This document shows positions 27,283 through 35,245 of a DNA stretch of 64,000 nucleotides, piece by piece. Within the stretch, counting starts at the first letter, position 1. Every line of letters starts with the position of its first letter. Source of the stretch: Pseudonocardia sp. MH-G8 (GTDB taxonomy: Bacteria; Actinomycetota; Actinomycetes; Mycobacteriales; Pseudonocardiaceae). The notes under the pieces are model-generated. The model saw nothing but the letters and a program-made list of their open reading frames with translations. It was not told the origin of the DNA and ran no database searches. A program made the translations under genes and the position numbers. The DNA lies in assembly GCF_002262885.1 (NCBI RefSeq), contig NZ_NKYF01000019.1, positions 62,001 through 126,000 of the forward strand, in the 5' to 3' direction.

Positions 27283-27423
27283 GGAGAGCGGCAGATCGAG
27301 CCGAATCGGACGGTCGGATGCCGGAGGGTGATCGCTGCCAGACGCACCTGATCGTCGCCACGACAGCACCCACGCACCGCTCGGACCGATCATCGCGGGC
27401 CGTCTCCCGGCCCGCAGTGGCGA

Positions 27424-29526
27424 TCACGACGGTGAGTCGACGTGGGCGACTTGCAGCGCGCGCCTGCACGTGACCACAGCCCGGGTCGACGCATCAACGC
27501 AGCAGGTCGGGCGTCTCCCAGCCCTTGCCCAGGACGTGGTGGTCGAGGAAGGCGGTGACCGTTCGTACCAGACGGCGGCGTTCTGCGGCGTGAGCACCCA
27601 GTGGTTCTCGTCCGGGAACAGCAGGAAGCGGTGGGGGAGGTCGTCGGGGTCGCCCTCGTGCCGCGACACCAGGTCCCACCACAGGCGCAGTGCCTCACCC
27701 ACCGGCACGCGGTAGTCCTTGTCGCCGTGGATGACCAGCATCGGCGTGGTGATCGCGTCGGCGAAGCGGTGCGGGCTGTAGCGGTGCGCCATGTCCGCGG
27801 TCATCTCGCGCAGCCAGTAGTGCGGCGCGTCGGTGGTCGGCCCGAACTGGTCCAGCGTCCAGAGGCTCGCGTGCGAGACGATCGCGCGGAACCGGTCGGT
27901 GTGCCCGGCGATCCAGTTGGCCATGTAGCCGCCGAAGGACCCGCCGATGGCCGCCGTGCGCCCCGCGTCGAGGTCCGGACGGGTGAGTGCGGCGTCGGTG
28001 ACCGCCATCAGGTCGGTGAACGGCGCGCCGCCCCATTCGCCCCAGCCACGGGTCACGAAGTCCAGGCCGTAGCCGGTGGACAGGGCGGGGTCGGGCAGCA
28101 GCACGGCATACCCGCGGGCGGCCAGCACCCACGGGTTCCAGCGCCAGTGCCAGGAGTTCCAGCTGTTCAGCGGACCGCCGTGCACGGCCAGCAGCAACGG
28201 TGCCGGTGCCGCTGCCGACGCCCCGCCGGGCAGCACGAGCCAGGCCCGCAGCGCGCTGCCGTCCTCGGCGGTGGCGTGCACCTCGGTGAGTGAGCCCGGC
28301 AGGACGGGCGGGGCCGCCGGGCCCCGCAGCGCCACCGGTTGCTGGTCCGCCCGGGCCGGGTCGAGCCGGACCGGGGCGGGCGGGGAGTCGACGCTGCTGC
28401 GCAGGGCGTAGACCGCACCGCCGTCCGGCGCGACGACCAGATCGGAGTACGCGCCGTCGTCGGCCGTGAGGCGGGTGACCGAGCCGTCCGCGAGCGCGAT
28501 GCGGAACACCGGGGCGCGCCCGCCGTCGTCGGCGACGACGAGGAGCGCGCTGCCGTCGGGCATCCACCGGGGGGCGGCAGCCCAGCGGTCCCAGCCCGGT
28601 GCGACGTCGCGGGGGGTTCCACCGGCGAGCGGGAGGACGACCAGTCGCGTGTCCGGCGGGCTGGCGGGGGTGGACAGCGACTCGCGCCAACACACCACCT
28701 GCGTACCGTCCGGGCTCACCACCGGACCCCCGAACTCGTGCCCGGGGTCGTCGGCCAGGACGCGGCGCTCCCCGCCGGCGACGTCGATCGCCACGAGGAC
28801 GCTGCGCGTAGCCCCGCGCGGCTGCGCCAGCCGCCAACCGGCCACGACGGTGCGGCCGTCCGGGCTGATGTCGTGCTCGGACTCCACGAGCGCGTCGCCG
28901 GGGGAAGGGGTGAGGTCGCGCCACTGCGCCGCCGAGCCGTCGTCCGGGAGGTCGGCCGCCACCAGCCGCGGCTGGGCCGGGCCGAGGTCCGCGTCCCAGA
29001 ACCGCACCGGGTGCCCGGCGTGCAGGATGCCGCTGACCTTCCGGTCGCGCCGGGCCTTGCGCCGCTCCGCATCCTCGCCGGCCGAGCGGGCGCCGGGCAG
29101 GGTCATCGAGGTGGCGACCACCGTGGCGACGTCCGCGGCCACGGAGGGCGCGGCGAGCCCGCCGGGGCGCGTGCCGGCGACGTGCGCCTCCCCGGCGGCG
29201 GGCAGCCGCCACAGCGCGGCGGGGTCGTCCGGCTGCGGCTCGGCGCGTCCGGGATCGGTGCGGGCCGAGGTGAACAGCAGGTCCCCGCCGGGGGTGAACA
29301 CCGGTGACGTCTCGCCGGTGGCACCGCGGGTGAGCCGCCGCGCCGGCCGCGTCCCGGACGGGTCGATCTCCCACAGCGCGGTGCGCAGTCGCGTCCGCTC
29401 GGGGTCCGGGACGGCCGCCGTGGTGACGAGGCGGGTGCCGTCGGGGGAGAGGGCCAGCCCGGCCAGACGCGGGAGTGCGAGGAAGTCCTGCAGGTCGCGG
29501 AAGGGGGAGCCCGGGGTGTCGGTCAC
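27424..29526 (-). CDS. S9-family peptidase (prolyl oligopeptidase type), C-terminus shifted
   Basis: 700 residues as read. N-terminal beta-propeller with repeated ALSPDGTRLV-like blades, C-terminal alpha/beta hydrolase with nucleophile in AIGGSFGGYMANW, Asp in VIHGDKDYRVPV and His in FPDENHWVLTP. After NAAVWYE the frame becomes Ser/Thr/Arg-rich without similarity, while the +1-shifted frame continues TVTAFLDHHVLGKGWETP and stops at 27494, the normal family ending. A one-base loss near 27560-27567 explains this. The catalytic residues precede the shift, so it may still work. Start GTG 29526. Confidence 0.82.
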   Translation of the reverse strand: MTDTPGSPFRDLQDFLALPRLAGLALSPDGTRLVTTAAVPDPERTRLRTALWEIDPSGTRPARRLTRGATGETSPVFTPGGDLLFTSARTDPGRAEPQPDDPAALWRLPAAGEAHVAGTRPGGLAAPSVAADVATVVATSMTLPGARSAGEDAERRKARRDRKVSGILHAGHPVRFWDADLGPAQPRLVAADLPDDGSAAQWRDLTPSPGDALVESEHDISPDGRTVVAGWRLAQPRGATRSVLVAIDVAGGERRVLADDPGHEFGGPVVSPDGTQVVCWRESLSTPASPPDTRLVVLPLAGGTPRDVAPGWDRWAAAPRWMPDGSALLVVADDGGRAPVFRIALADGSVTRLTADDGAYSDLVVAPDGGAVYALRSSVDSPPAPVRLDPARADQQPVALRGPAAPPVLPGSLTEVHATAEDGSALRAWLVLPGGASAAAPAPLLLAVHGGPLNSWNSWHWRWNPWVLAARGYAVLLPDPALSTGYGLDFVTRGWGEWGGAPFTDLMAVTDAALTRPDLDAGRTAAIGGSFGGYMANWIAGHTDRFRAIVSHASLWTLDQFGPTTDAPHYWLREMTADMAHRYSPHRFADAITTPMLVIHGDKDYRVPVGEALRLWWDLVSRHEGDPDDLPHRFLLFPDENHWVLTPQNAAVWYERSPPSSTTTSWARAGRRPTCCVDASTRAVVTCRRALQVAHVDSPS

Positions 29527-29557
29527 CGGGCTTGTCTAGCACGGCCTCCGGGCGGTC

Positions 29558-29597
29558 GTGAGCGGATACGAGTGCTCCAGCACTCGTATCCACTCAC
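29558..29597 (-). terminator. hairpin repeat copy 2, likely terminator of the quinone oxidoreductase gene
   Basis: Read on the minus strand, GTGAGTGGATACGAGTG pairs with its complement over 17 bases with one G-U pair and a six-base loop. It starts 19 bases after the oxidoreductase stop. Same sequence and orientation relative to its gene as the hairpin at 13774-13811. Confidence 0.75.
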
Positions 29598-29616
29598 GGG
29601 GGCCGAGCGGCTGGGC

Positions 29617-30588
29617 TCAGGGGATCAGCAGGAGCTTCCCGGTCGTGCGCCGCGCCTGCAGGTCCTCGTGGGCCCGGCGAGCCTCGGCGAGCGGGTACCG
29701 GTTCCCGATCCGCACGTCGAGTGCGCCCTCACCGACGACGTCGTAGACGGCCGCGGCGCGCGCGGCGAGCGCGTCCGGGGTGGCGACGTAGTCGAACAGC
29801 TTCGGGCGGGTGAGGTACACCGACCCGGCCGCGTTGAGCCGCTGCGGATCCAGCGGCGGCACCGGGCCGCTGCTCGCCCCGCAGAGCACGAGCAGCCCGC
29901 GCGTGCGCAACGAGGCCAGGCTCGCGTCGAACGTCGTGGCCCCGACGCTGTCGTAGACCACGTGCACGCCCGCGCCGCCGGTGTGCGCGCGCACGGCCTC
30001 GGCGAGGTCGTCGACCTCGGTGTAGCGCACGACCTCGGCGGCGCCGGCAGCCCGGGCCAGGCGCTCCTTCTCCGGTGTCGAGACCGTGCCGATCACGCGG
30101 GCGCCGCGGGCGGTGGCGAGCTGGGTGAGCATGAGCCCGAGCCCGCCCGCGGCCGCGTGCACGAGCACGTCCTCGCCCGGCCCGACCGGGTGGGTGTCGG
30201 TGATGAAGGCGTGGGCGGTCATCCCCTGCAGCAGGGCGGCCGCCGCCACGTCGTCGGGCAGGGCGTCGGGCACCGGCACGGCCTTCGTGGCCGACACCGC
30301 CACGAGCTCCGCGTAGCTGCCGAGCTGCTCCGCCCACGCCACCCGGTCACCGACGGCGAACCCGCTCACGTCCGGGCCGACCGCGCGCACCCGCCCGGCG
30401 CCCTCGAGGCCGGGCACGTAGGGCAGCTGCATCGGGTAGATGCCCTCGCGCTGGTAGGTGTCGATGTAGTTGACGCCGGCCGCGGCGACCTCCACGAGGA
30501 GCGTGCCGGGCCCGGCATGGGGGTCGGGCAGTTCCATCGGGTTCAGGACGTCGGGACCGCCGGTCGAGCTGATCTGGATCGCGCGCAT
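29617..30588 (-). CDS. qor: NADPH:quinone oxidoreductase, zinc-free MDR family
   Basis: 323 residues. N-terminus MRAIQISSTGGPDVL, substrate region GVNYIDTYQREGIYPM, nucleotide site VLVHAAAGGLGLMLTQLA, and C-terminal TTGKLLLIP, all as in the QOR1 group. It reduces quinones with NADPH. No zinc ligands. Followed by the hairpin at 29558. Confidence 0.9.
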   Translation of the reverse strand: MRAIQISSTGGPDVLNPMELPDPHAGPGTLLVEVAAAGVNYIDTYQREGIYPMQLPYVPGLEGAGRVRAVGPDVSGFAVGDRVAWAEQLGSYAELVAVSATKAVPVPDALPDDVAAAALLQGMTAHAFITDTHPVGPGEDVLVHAAAGGLGLMLTQLATARGARVIGTVSTPEKERLARAAGAAEVVRYTEVDDLAEAVRAHTGGAGVHVVYDSVGATTFDASLASLRTRGLLVLCGASSGPVPPLDPQRLNAAGSVYLTRPKLFDYVATPDALAARAAAVYDVVGEGALDVRIGNRYPLAEARRAHEDLQARRTTGKLLLIP

Positions 30589-30609
30589 CGCCCGATCATC
30601 CCTGCCCGG

Positions 30610-31590
30610 TCACGACCCCTTGTCGGCAAGTGCCGATTCCTGGGCCGCGCCCGGAGCCGGTTGCGCGGCCGGGGCGAGCGCGGGTCGCTCGCTGAGTGCC
30701 GCCCACAGCGCGGCGGCCGCCACCGTCACGAGGGCGGCGCCGAGCACGTGCAGCGACACGAGGATCTCGGGGACACCGAGTGCGTACTGGACGGCGCCGA
30801 GCAGCCCCTGCGCGGCCACGACCGCCACGAGGACGCCGTAGCGGCGCAGTACCCGCGCCGGCGCGGCCACGGCGCGCAGCGCGAAGCCGAGCCCGACGAG
30901 CAGGCCGAGGTAGCCGACCAGCAGTTCGGCGTGCACCTGCGCGACGGTCTCCACGCTCACGTCCAGCCGGGGAGTGGCGGCGTCACCGGCGTGCGGGCCC
31001 GCAGCGGTGACGAACGACCCCGCGACGAGCACGGCGGCGAGTACGGCCGTGCACGTGGCGACGAGGCCGCGCACGGCGCCGCCCACCAGCCGCCGGGCCG
31101 GACCGTCCCCGTCGGAGGCGGCGGCCACGAGTTGCACGGCGAGCCAGACCAGGACCATCGACACGAGCAGGTGCACGCTGACGCTCCACCACACCAGCCC
31201 CAGCTGCACCACCGCGCCGCCGATCGCCGCCTGGGCGACCACGCCGAGCGGCTGCACGAGGGCGAGGCGGGTGAGCCGGGTGCGGCGCGGGCGGGTGGCC
31301 AGCGCGGCGAGCAGGCAGGCGCCCGCGACGAGCACGACGGCGAACGTCAGCAGCCGGTTGCCGAACTCGATCCACTGCGTGAGGGGCTCGACCTCGGGAT
31401 GCGGCGTGGGCACGAGGCTGCCGGGGAAGCACTCCGGCCACTCCGGGCAGCCCAGCCCCGATCCGGTGACGCGCACGACCGAGCCGGTGACCGCGATCCC
31501 GGCCTGCGCCACGACCGCGGCGATCGCCAGCGCCCGCACCAGCGACGGCGGGGCGGCGGGTAGGCGGTCGAGGAACGCGGGCCGGGTCAC
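30610..31590 (-). CDS. ctaA: heme A synthase
   Basis: 326 residues, eight predicted membrane segments. The first outer loop carries the cysteine pair SGLGCPEWPECFPGS typical of CtaA; heme-ligating histidines occur in QWIEFGNR-adjacent and VSVHLLVSMV, QVHAELLVG, VSLHVLGAAL segments. Converts heme O to heme A. Start GTG 31590 is supported by TACGAT six bases upstream; the longer frame to 31665 adds residues without family match. Divergent from ctaD. Confidence 0.92.
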   Translation of the reverse strand: MTRPAFLDRLPAAPPSLVRALAIAAVVAQAGIAVTGSVVRVTGSGLGCPEWPECFPGSLVPTPHPEVEPLTQWIEFGNRLLTFAVVLVAGACLLAALATRPRRTRLTRLALVQPLGVVAQAAIGGAVVQLGLVWWSVSVHLLVSMVLVWLAVQLVAAASDGDGPARRLVGGAVRGLVATCTAVLAAVLVAGSFVTAAGPHAGDAATPRLDVSVETVAQVHAELLVGYLGLLVGLGFALRAVAAPARVLRRYGVLVAVVAAQGLLGAVQYALGVPEILVSLHVLGAALVTVAAAALWAALSERPALAPAAQPAPGAAQESALADKGS

Positions 31591-31596
31591 CGACAC

Positions 31597-31602
31597 ATCG
31601 TA
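31597..31602 (-). promoter_or_regulatory. candidate -10 box, leaderless ctaA
   Basis: TACGAT on the minus strand, six bases before GTG 31590. No ribosome-binding site is present. Confidence 0.45.
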
Positions 31603-31649
31603 GAAGCTGAATGAACACGACCCCGGCGGGGCACCCGTCGATCGGGGGG

Positions 31650-31678
31650 CTGACAGACCGGTCACCGGCTCCTACCGT
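31650..31678 (+). promoter_or_regulatory. candidate sigma-70-type promoter of ctaD
   Basis: CTGACA at 31650-31655 and TACCGT at 31673-31678, separated by 17 bases, 37 bases before the ctaD start. GAGGGAGG at 31704-31711 is the ribosome-binding site. Confidence 0.5.
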
Positions 31679-31715
31679 CATCGCAGGAGCCCCGGGCCCT
31701 GCCGAGGGAGGCACC

Positions 31716-33467
31716 ATGACCGCCGTCGAACCGAAGCCGGTCGCGCCGCAGTACCCGGCGCGGCGCGCAGCCAAGGGCTCCACGTTCCTGAAGATGCTGC
31801 ACACGACGGACCCCAAGGACATCGCGATCCTGTACATGGTCACGTCGTTCGGCTTCTTCCTCGCCGGTGGCGCGATGGCGCTGCTCATGCGCGGCGAGCT
31901 GGCGGTGCCGGGGCAGCAGTTCCTGTCCAACGAGCAGTACAACCAGCTGTTCACCATGCACGGCACGATCATGCTGCTGCTCTACGCCACGCCGATCCTG
32001 TTCGCCTTCGCCAACTACATCGTGCCGCTGCAGATCGGCGCCCCCGACGTCGCGTTCCCCCGGCTCAACGCCTTCTCGTACTGGCTGTTCCTGTTCGGCG
32101 GGCTCACGGTCCTGTCCGGTTTCCTGACCCCGGGCGGTGCGGCCGACTTCGGCTGGTTCGCCTACGCGCCCCTGCACAGCAGTTCCTTCTCGCCCGGCCC
32201 GGGCGGCGACCTGTGGGCCGTCGGGCTGATCGTGTCCGGTCTGGGCACGATCCTCGGTGCCGTCAACTTCACGACCACCATCGTCTGCATGCGCGCGCCC
32301 GGCATGACGATGTTCCGGATGCCGATCTTCACCTGGAACATCCTCGCGACGGCGATCCTGATCCTCATCGCGTTCCCGGTGCTCACCGCCGGGCTGTTCG
32401 GCATGCTGGCCGACCGGCACCTGGGCACCCACGTGTTCGACCCGGCCAACGGTGGCGCGGTGCTGTGGCAGCACCTGTTCTGGTTCTTCGGCCACCCCGA
32501 GGTCTACATCGTGGCGCTGCCGTTCTTCGGCATCATCACCGAGATCATCCCGGTGTTCAGCCGCAAGCCGCTGTTCGGCTACACCGGCATGGTCTTCGCC
32601 ACGATCGCGATCACGATGCTGTCGGTGGCCGTGTGGGCGCACCACATGTACGCCACGGGCGCGGTCCTGCTGGCGTTCTTCTCGCTCACCACGTTCGCGA
32701 TCGCAGTGCCGACCGGGATCAAGTTCGTGAACTGGATCGGCACGATGTGGAAGGGCAAGCTGACCTTCGAGACGCCGATGCTGTTCAGCGTCGGGTTCCT
32801 GGTCACGTTCCTGTTCGGCGGGCTCACCGGGGTGCTGCTGGCGTCGCCGCCGGTGGACTTCCAGGTCTCGGACACCTACTTCGTGGTGGCCCACTTCCAC
32901 TACGTGCTGTTCGGCACGATCGTGTTCGCCACCTACGCGGGCATCTACTTCTGGTTCCCCAAGATGACCGGCCGGCTGCTGGACGAGACGTGGGGCAAGG
33001 CCCACTTCTGGCTCACGTTCGTCGGCTTCCACCTGACGTTCCTGGTGCAGCACTGGCTGGGCAACGAGGGCATGCCCCGCCGCTACGTGGACTACCTGCC
33101 CGTCGACGGGTTCACGACGTTGAACGCGATCTCCTCGATCGGGGCGTTCGTGCTGGGCGCGTCGGTGCTGCCGTTCATCTGGAACGTGTTCCGCAGCTAC
33201 CGCTACGGGCGCGTGGTCACCGTCGACGACCCGTGGGGCTTCGGCAACTCGCTGGAGTGGGCCACCTCGTGCCCGCCGCCGAGGCACAACTTCACCGAGC
33301 TGCCCCGCATCCGCTCGGAGCGTCCGGCGTTCGAGCTGCACTACCCGCACCTGGTGGAGCGTTACCGGGACGAGGCCCACATCGGGCGCAGGGCTGCGCC
33401 GTCGGAGGAGATGGCGCACGCCACGAGCCGTGAGCAGAAGCCCGACGACGACCCGAAGTCCCGCTGA
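31716..33467 (+). CDS. ctaD: cytochrome c oxidase subunit I (aa3 type)
   Basis: 583 residues, twelve membrane segments. The binuclear-centre helix WFFGHPEVYIVALPFFGI carries the CuB histidine and cross-linked tyrosine; the heme-ligating histidines are in FTMHGTIMLLL and VVAHFHYVLFGT. It is the catalytic subunit of the respiratory oxidase that receives heme A made by CtaB/CtaA. Start ATG 31716 is fixed by GAGGGAGG; the frame upstream is open for another 35 codons. Other oxidase subunits are not in the window. Confidence 0.97.
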   Translation: MTAVEPKPVAPQYPARRAAKGSTFLKMLHTTDPKDIAILYMVTSFGFFLAGGAMALLMRGELAVPGQQFLSNEQYNQLFTMHGTIMLLLYATPILFAFANYIVPLQIGAPDVAFPRLNAFSYWLFLFGGLTVLSGFLTPGGAADFGWFAYAPLHSSSFSPGPGGDLWAVGLIVSGLGTILGAVNFTTTIVCMRAPGMTMFRMPIFTWNILATAILILIAFPVLTAGLFGMLADRHLGTHVFDPANGGAVLWQHLFWFFGHPEVYIVALPFFGIITEIIPVFSRKPLFGYTGMVFATIAITMLSVAVWAHHMYATGAVLLAFFSLTTFAIAVPTGIKFVNWIGTMWKGKLTFETPMLFSVGFLVTFLFGGLTGVLLASPPVDFQVSDTYFVVAHFHYVLFGTIVFATYAGIYFWFPKMTGRLLDETWGKAHFWLTFVGFHLTFLVQHWLGNEGMPRRYVDYLPVDGFTTLNAISSIGAFVLGASVLPFIWNVFRSYRYGRVVTVDDPWGFGNSLEWATSCPPPRHNFTELPRIRSERPAFELHYPHLVERYRDEAHIGRRAAPSEEMAHATSREQKPDDDPKSR

Positions 33468-33477
33468 GGGGTGGCGC

Positions 33478-34275
33478 TCAGCGCAGCCGGACCGTGCGGA
33501 CGGCGACCGCGGTGGCCACCAGGGTCCACGCGATCAGCACCAGCAGGGACGCGCCGCTCGGCGCGCCGCCGTCGGTGAGCGTGGTGCGCAGGCCCTCCGC
33601 GAGCGCGCCGGAGGGCAGCAGCGCGGCGATCGCGGCCATCGGGGCGGGCAGCTGCGCGAGCGGGACCACGATCCCCCCGGCCAGCAGCAGCACGAACCAG
33701 ACCAGGTTGGCCACGGCAAGGGTGACCTCGGCGCGCAGGGAACCGCCGAGCAGGATCCCCAGCGCGCCGAACGCGGCGCAGCCCAGCAGCACCAGCAGCA
33801 GGCCCCAGCCGAGGCCGGACGCGGCCGGCCGCCAGCCCAGCGCCACGGCGATCGCGCCGAGCACCACGACCTGCACCGCGACGACGCCGAGCACGGCGGT
33901 GAGCCGTCCGGCCACGAGCAGCCAGCGGGGGAGCGCGGTGGCTGCGAGCCGGCGCAGCACCCCGTAGCGGCGGTCGAAGCCCAGCGAGATCGCCTGCCCG
34001 GTGAACGCCGTGGACATCACGGCCAGCGCCAGCACCCCGGGTGCGACGGCGGCGACCCGCGGCTCGGGCAACGGCACCACGGCGAGCAGGGTGAGGCCCA
34101 CCAGCAGGACCACCGGGATCAGCATCGTCAGCAGCACCTGCTCGCCGTGTCGCAGCGCGAGGCGCAGCTCCGTGCCCGACTGGGCGGCGAGCATCCGCAG
34201 CGGCGAGCCCGGCCCGGGGCGCGGGGTGAAGGTGCCCTCGGGGAACGTTTCCCCCGTCGTGGGCCGTGCGGTCAT
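33478..34275 (-). CDS. ABC-2 type transporter permease
   Basis: 265 residues with six hydrophobic segments (first at about 47-68, last at about 240-258). The pattern LAVMSTAFTGQAISLGFDRRYGVLRRLAATAL before the middle segments is typical of ABC-2 permeases of DrrB/NodJ type. ATG 34275 overlaps the stop of the ATPase gene by four bases, so the pair forms one exporter. Cargo unknown. Ends ten bases from the convergent ctaD. Confidence 0.87.
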   Translation of the reverse strand: MTARPTTGETFPEGTFTPRPGPGSPLRMLAAQSGTELRLALRHGEQVLLTMLIPVVLLVGLTLLAVVPLPEPRVAAVAPGVLALAVMSTAFTGQAISLGFDRRYGVLRRLAATALPRWLLVAGRLTAVLGVVAVQVVVLGAIAVALGWRPAASGLGWGLLLVLLGCAAFGALGILLGGSLRAEVTLAVANLVWFVLLLAGGIVVPLAQLPAPMAAIAALLPSGALAEGLRTTLTDGGAPSGASLLVLIAWTLVATAVAVRTVRLR

Positions 34276-35201
34276 GACCGCAGCTCCCGTCCGGTGAGCT
34301 CCAGGAAGACGTCCTCCAGGCTGCGCCGGGCGACGTGCACGTCATCGGCGAGCGCGCCGTGCGCCGCGCACCACGTGGTGATCGTGGAGAGCACGGCGGG
34401 GTCGATGCGGCCCTGCACGACGTAGCGGCCCGCCGCCGGTTCGGCGGCGCCGTAGCCGGTCGGCAGCGCGGCGGCGAGCTCGGCGACGTCCATGCCCGCG
34501 CGGGCGCGGAAGCGCAGCTCCTGCTGCCCGGATGCCGCGGTGAGCTGCGCGGGCGAGCCCTGCGCCACCACCCGGCCGTGGTCGACGATCACGACGTCGT
34601 CGGCCAGCGCCTCCGCCTCCTCCATCAGGTGGGTGGTGAGCAGTACGGACACACCGTCGCGGCGCAGGGCGCGGATGAGGTCCCAGACGAGCCTGCGGCC
34701 CTGCGGGTCCATGCCGGCGGTCGGCTCGTCGAGGAACACCAGCTCCGGGCGGCCGACGATGGCGCAGGCGAGCGCGACGCGCTGCTGCTGGCCGCCGGAG
34801 AGGCGCTTGTAGGGGGTGCGCGCGCAGCCGTCGAGGCCCAGGACCGAGCCGAGCCACCCGACGTCGAGCGGGTGGGCCGAGCACGCCGCAACCAGGCGCA
34901 GCATCTCCGCGGCGTGCACGCCCGGGTAGGCGCCGCCGCCCTGGGGCATGACGCCGATGCGGGCGCGCAACGCGTCCGGGGCGCCCGCCGGGTCGACGCC
35001 GAGGACGCGCACCTCGCCGCCGTCGGCGCGCAGGAAGCCCTCGCACACCTCGACGGTGGTGGTCTTGCCGGCGCCGTTGGGTCCGAGCAGGGCGAGGACG
35101 GTGCCGGTCCGGAGCTCGAGGTCGAGACCGTCGACCGCGGTGGTGCGGCCGTAGCGCTTCACCAGCCCCCGGACCACGACGGCGGGCGGCACGGTGTTCA
35201 C
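34272..35201 (-). CDS. ABC-2 exporter ATP-binding protein
   Basis: 309 residues. Walker A LGPNGAGKTTT, signature RLSGGQQQRVALA, Walker B LVFLDEPTAGMDP, and switch His in LLTTHLMEEAEALADD; C-terminal DVFLELTGRELRS is DrrA-like. The frame stays open to 37616 only because of high GC; the upstream Val codons are GTC, so GTG 35201 is the first usable start. TAAGCT eight bases before it suggests a leaderless transcript. Partner permease follows. Confidence 0.92.
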   Translation of the reverse strand: MNTVPPAVVVRGLVKRYGRTTAVDGLDLELRTGTVLALLGPNGAGKTTTVEVCEGFLRADGGEVRVLGVDPAGAPDALRARIGVMPQGGGAYPGVHAAEMLRLVAACSAHPLDVGWLGSVLGLDGCARTPYKRLSGGQQQRVALACAIVGRPELVFLDEPTAGMDPQGRRLVWDLIRALRRDGVSVLLTTHLMEEAEALADDVVIVDHGRVVAQGSPAQLTAASGQQELRFRARAGMDVAELAAALPTGYGAAEPAAGRYVVQGRIDPAVLSTITTWCAAHGALADDVHVARRSLEDVFLELTGRELRS

Positions 35202-35209
35202 GGCCGACG

Positions 35210-35215
35210 AGCTTA
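35210..35215 (-). promoter_or_regulatory. candidate -10 box, leaderless ABC ATPase gene
   Basis: TAAGCT on the minus strand, eight bases before GTG 35201, within the imperfect palindrome ACGAGC-TTAG-GCTCGT that could also be an operator. Confidence 0.4.
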
Positions 35216-35245
35216 GGCTCGTGACGGGGCTCTCCGGCTGGAGGG

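Larger units (their letters stand above)
26360..27423. other. 1.06-kb gene-free stretch with repeats
   Basis: Short open frames on both strands, none with family resemblance or ribosome-binding site. The segment contains a diverged inverted duplication (26677-26753 against 26995-27070) and one copy of a palindromic repeat (27231-27282), listed separately. It lies between the starts of a minus gene and the 3' end of the S9 peptidase. It looks like an accumulation site for small intergenic repeats. Confidence 0.6.

Noticed and set aside
27087..27377. 96-codon minus-strand frame in the gene-free region
   Set aside because: No ribosome-binding site, no family pattern, and it runs through the repeat at 27231-27282.
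26360..27423. Complete insertion sequence or transposon
   Set aside because: Inverted repeats exist but no transposase frame or target-site duplication is visible.
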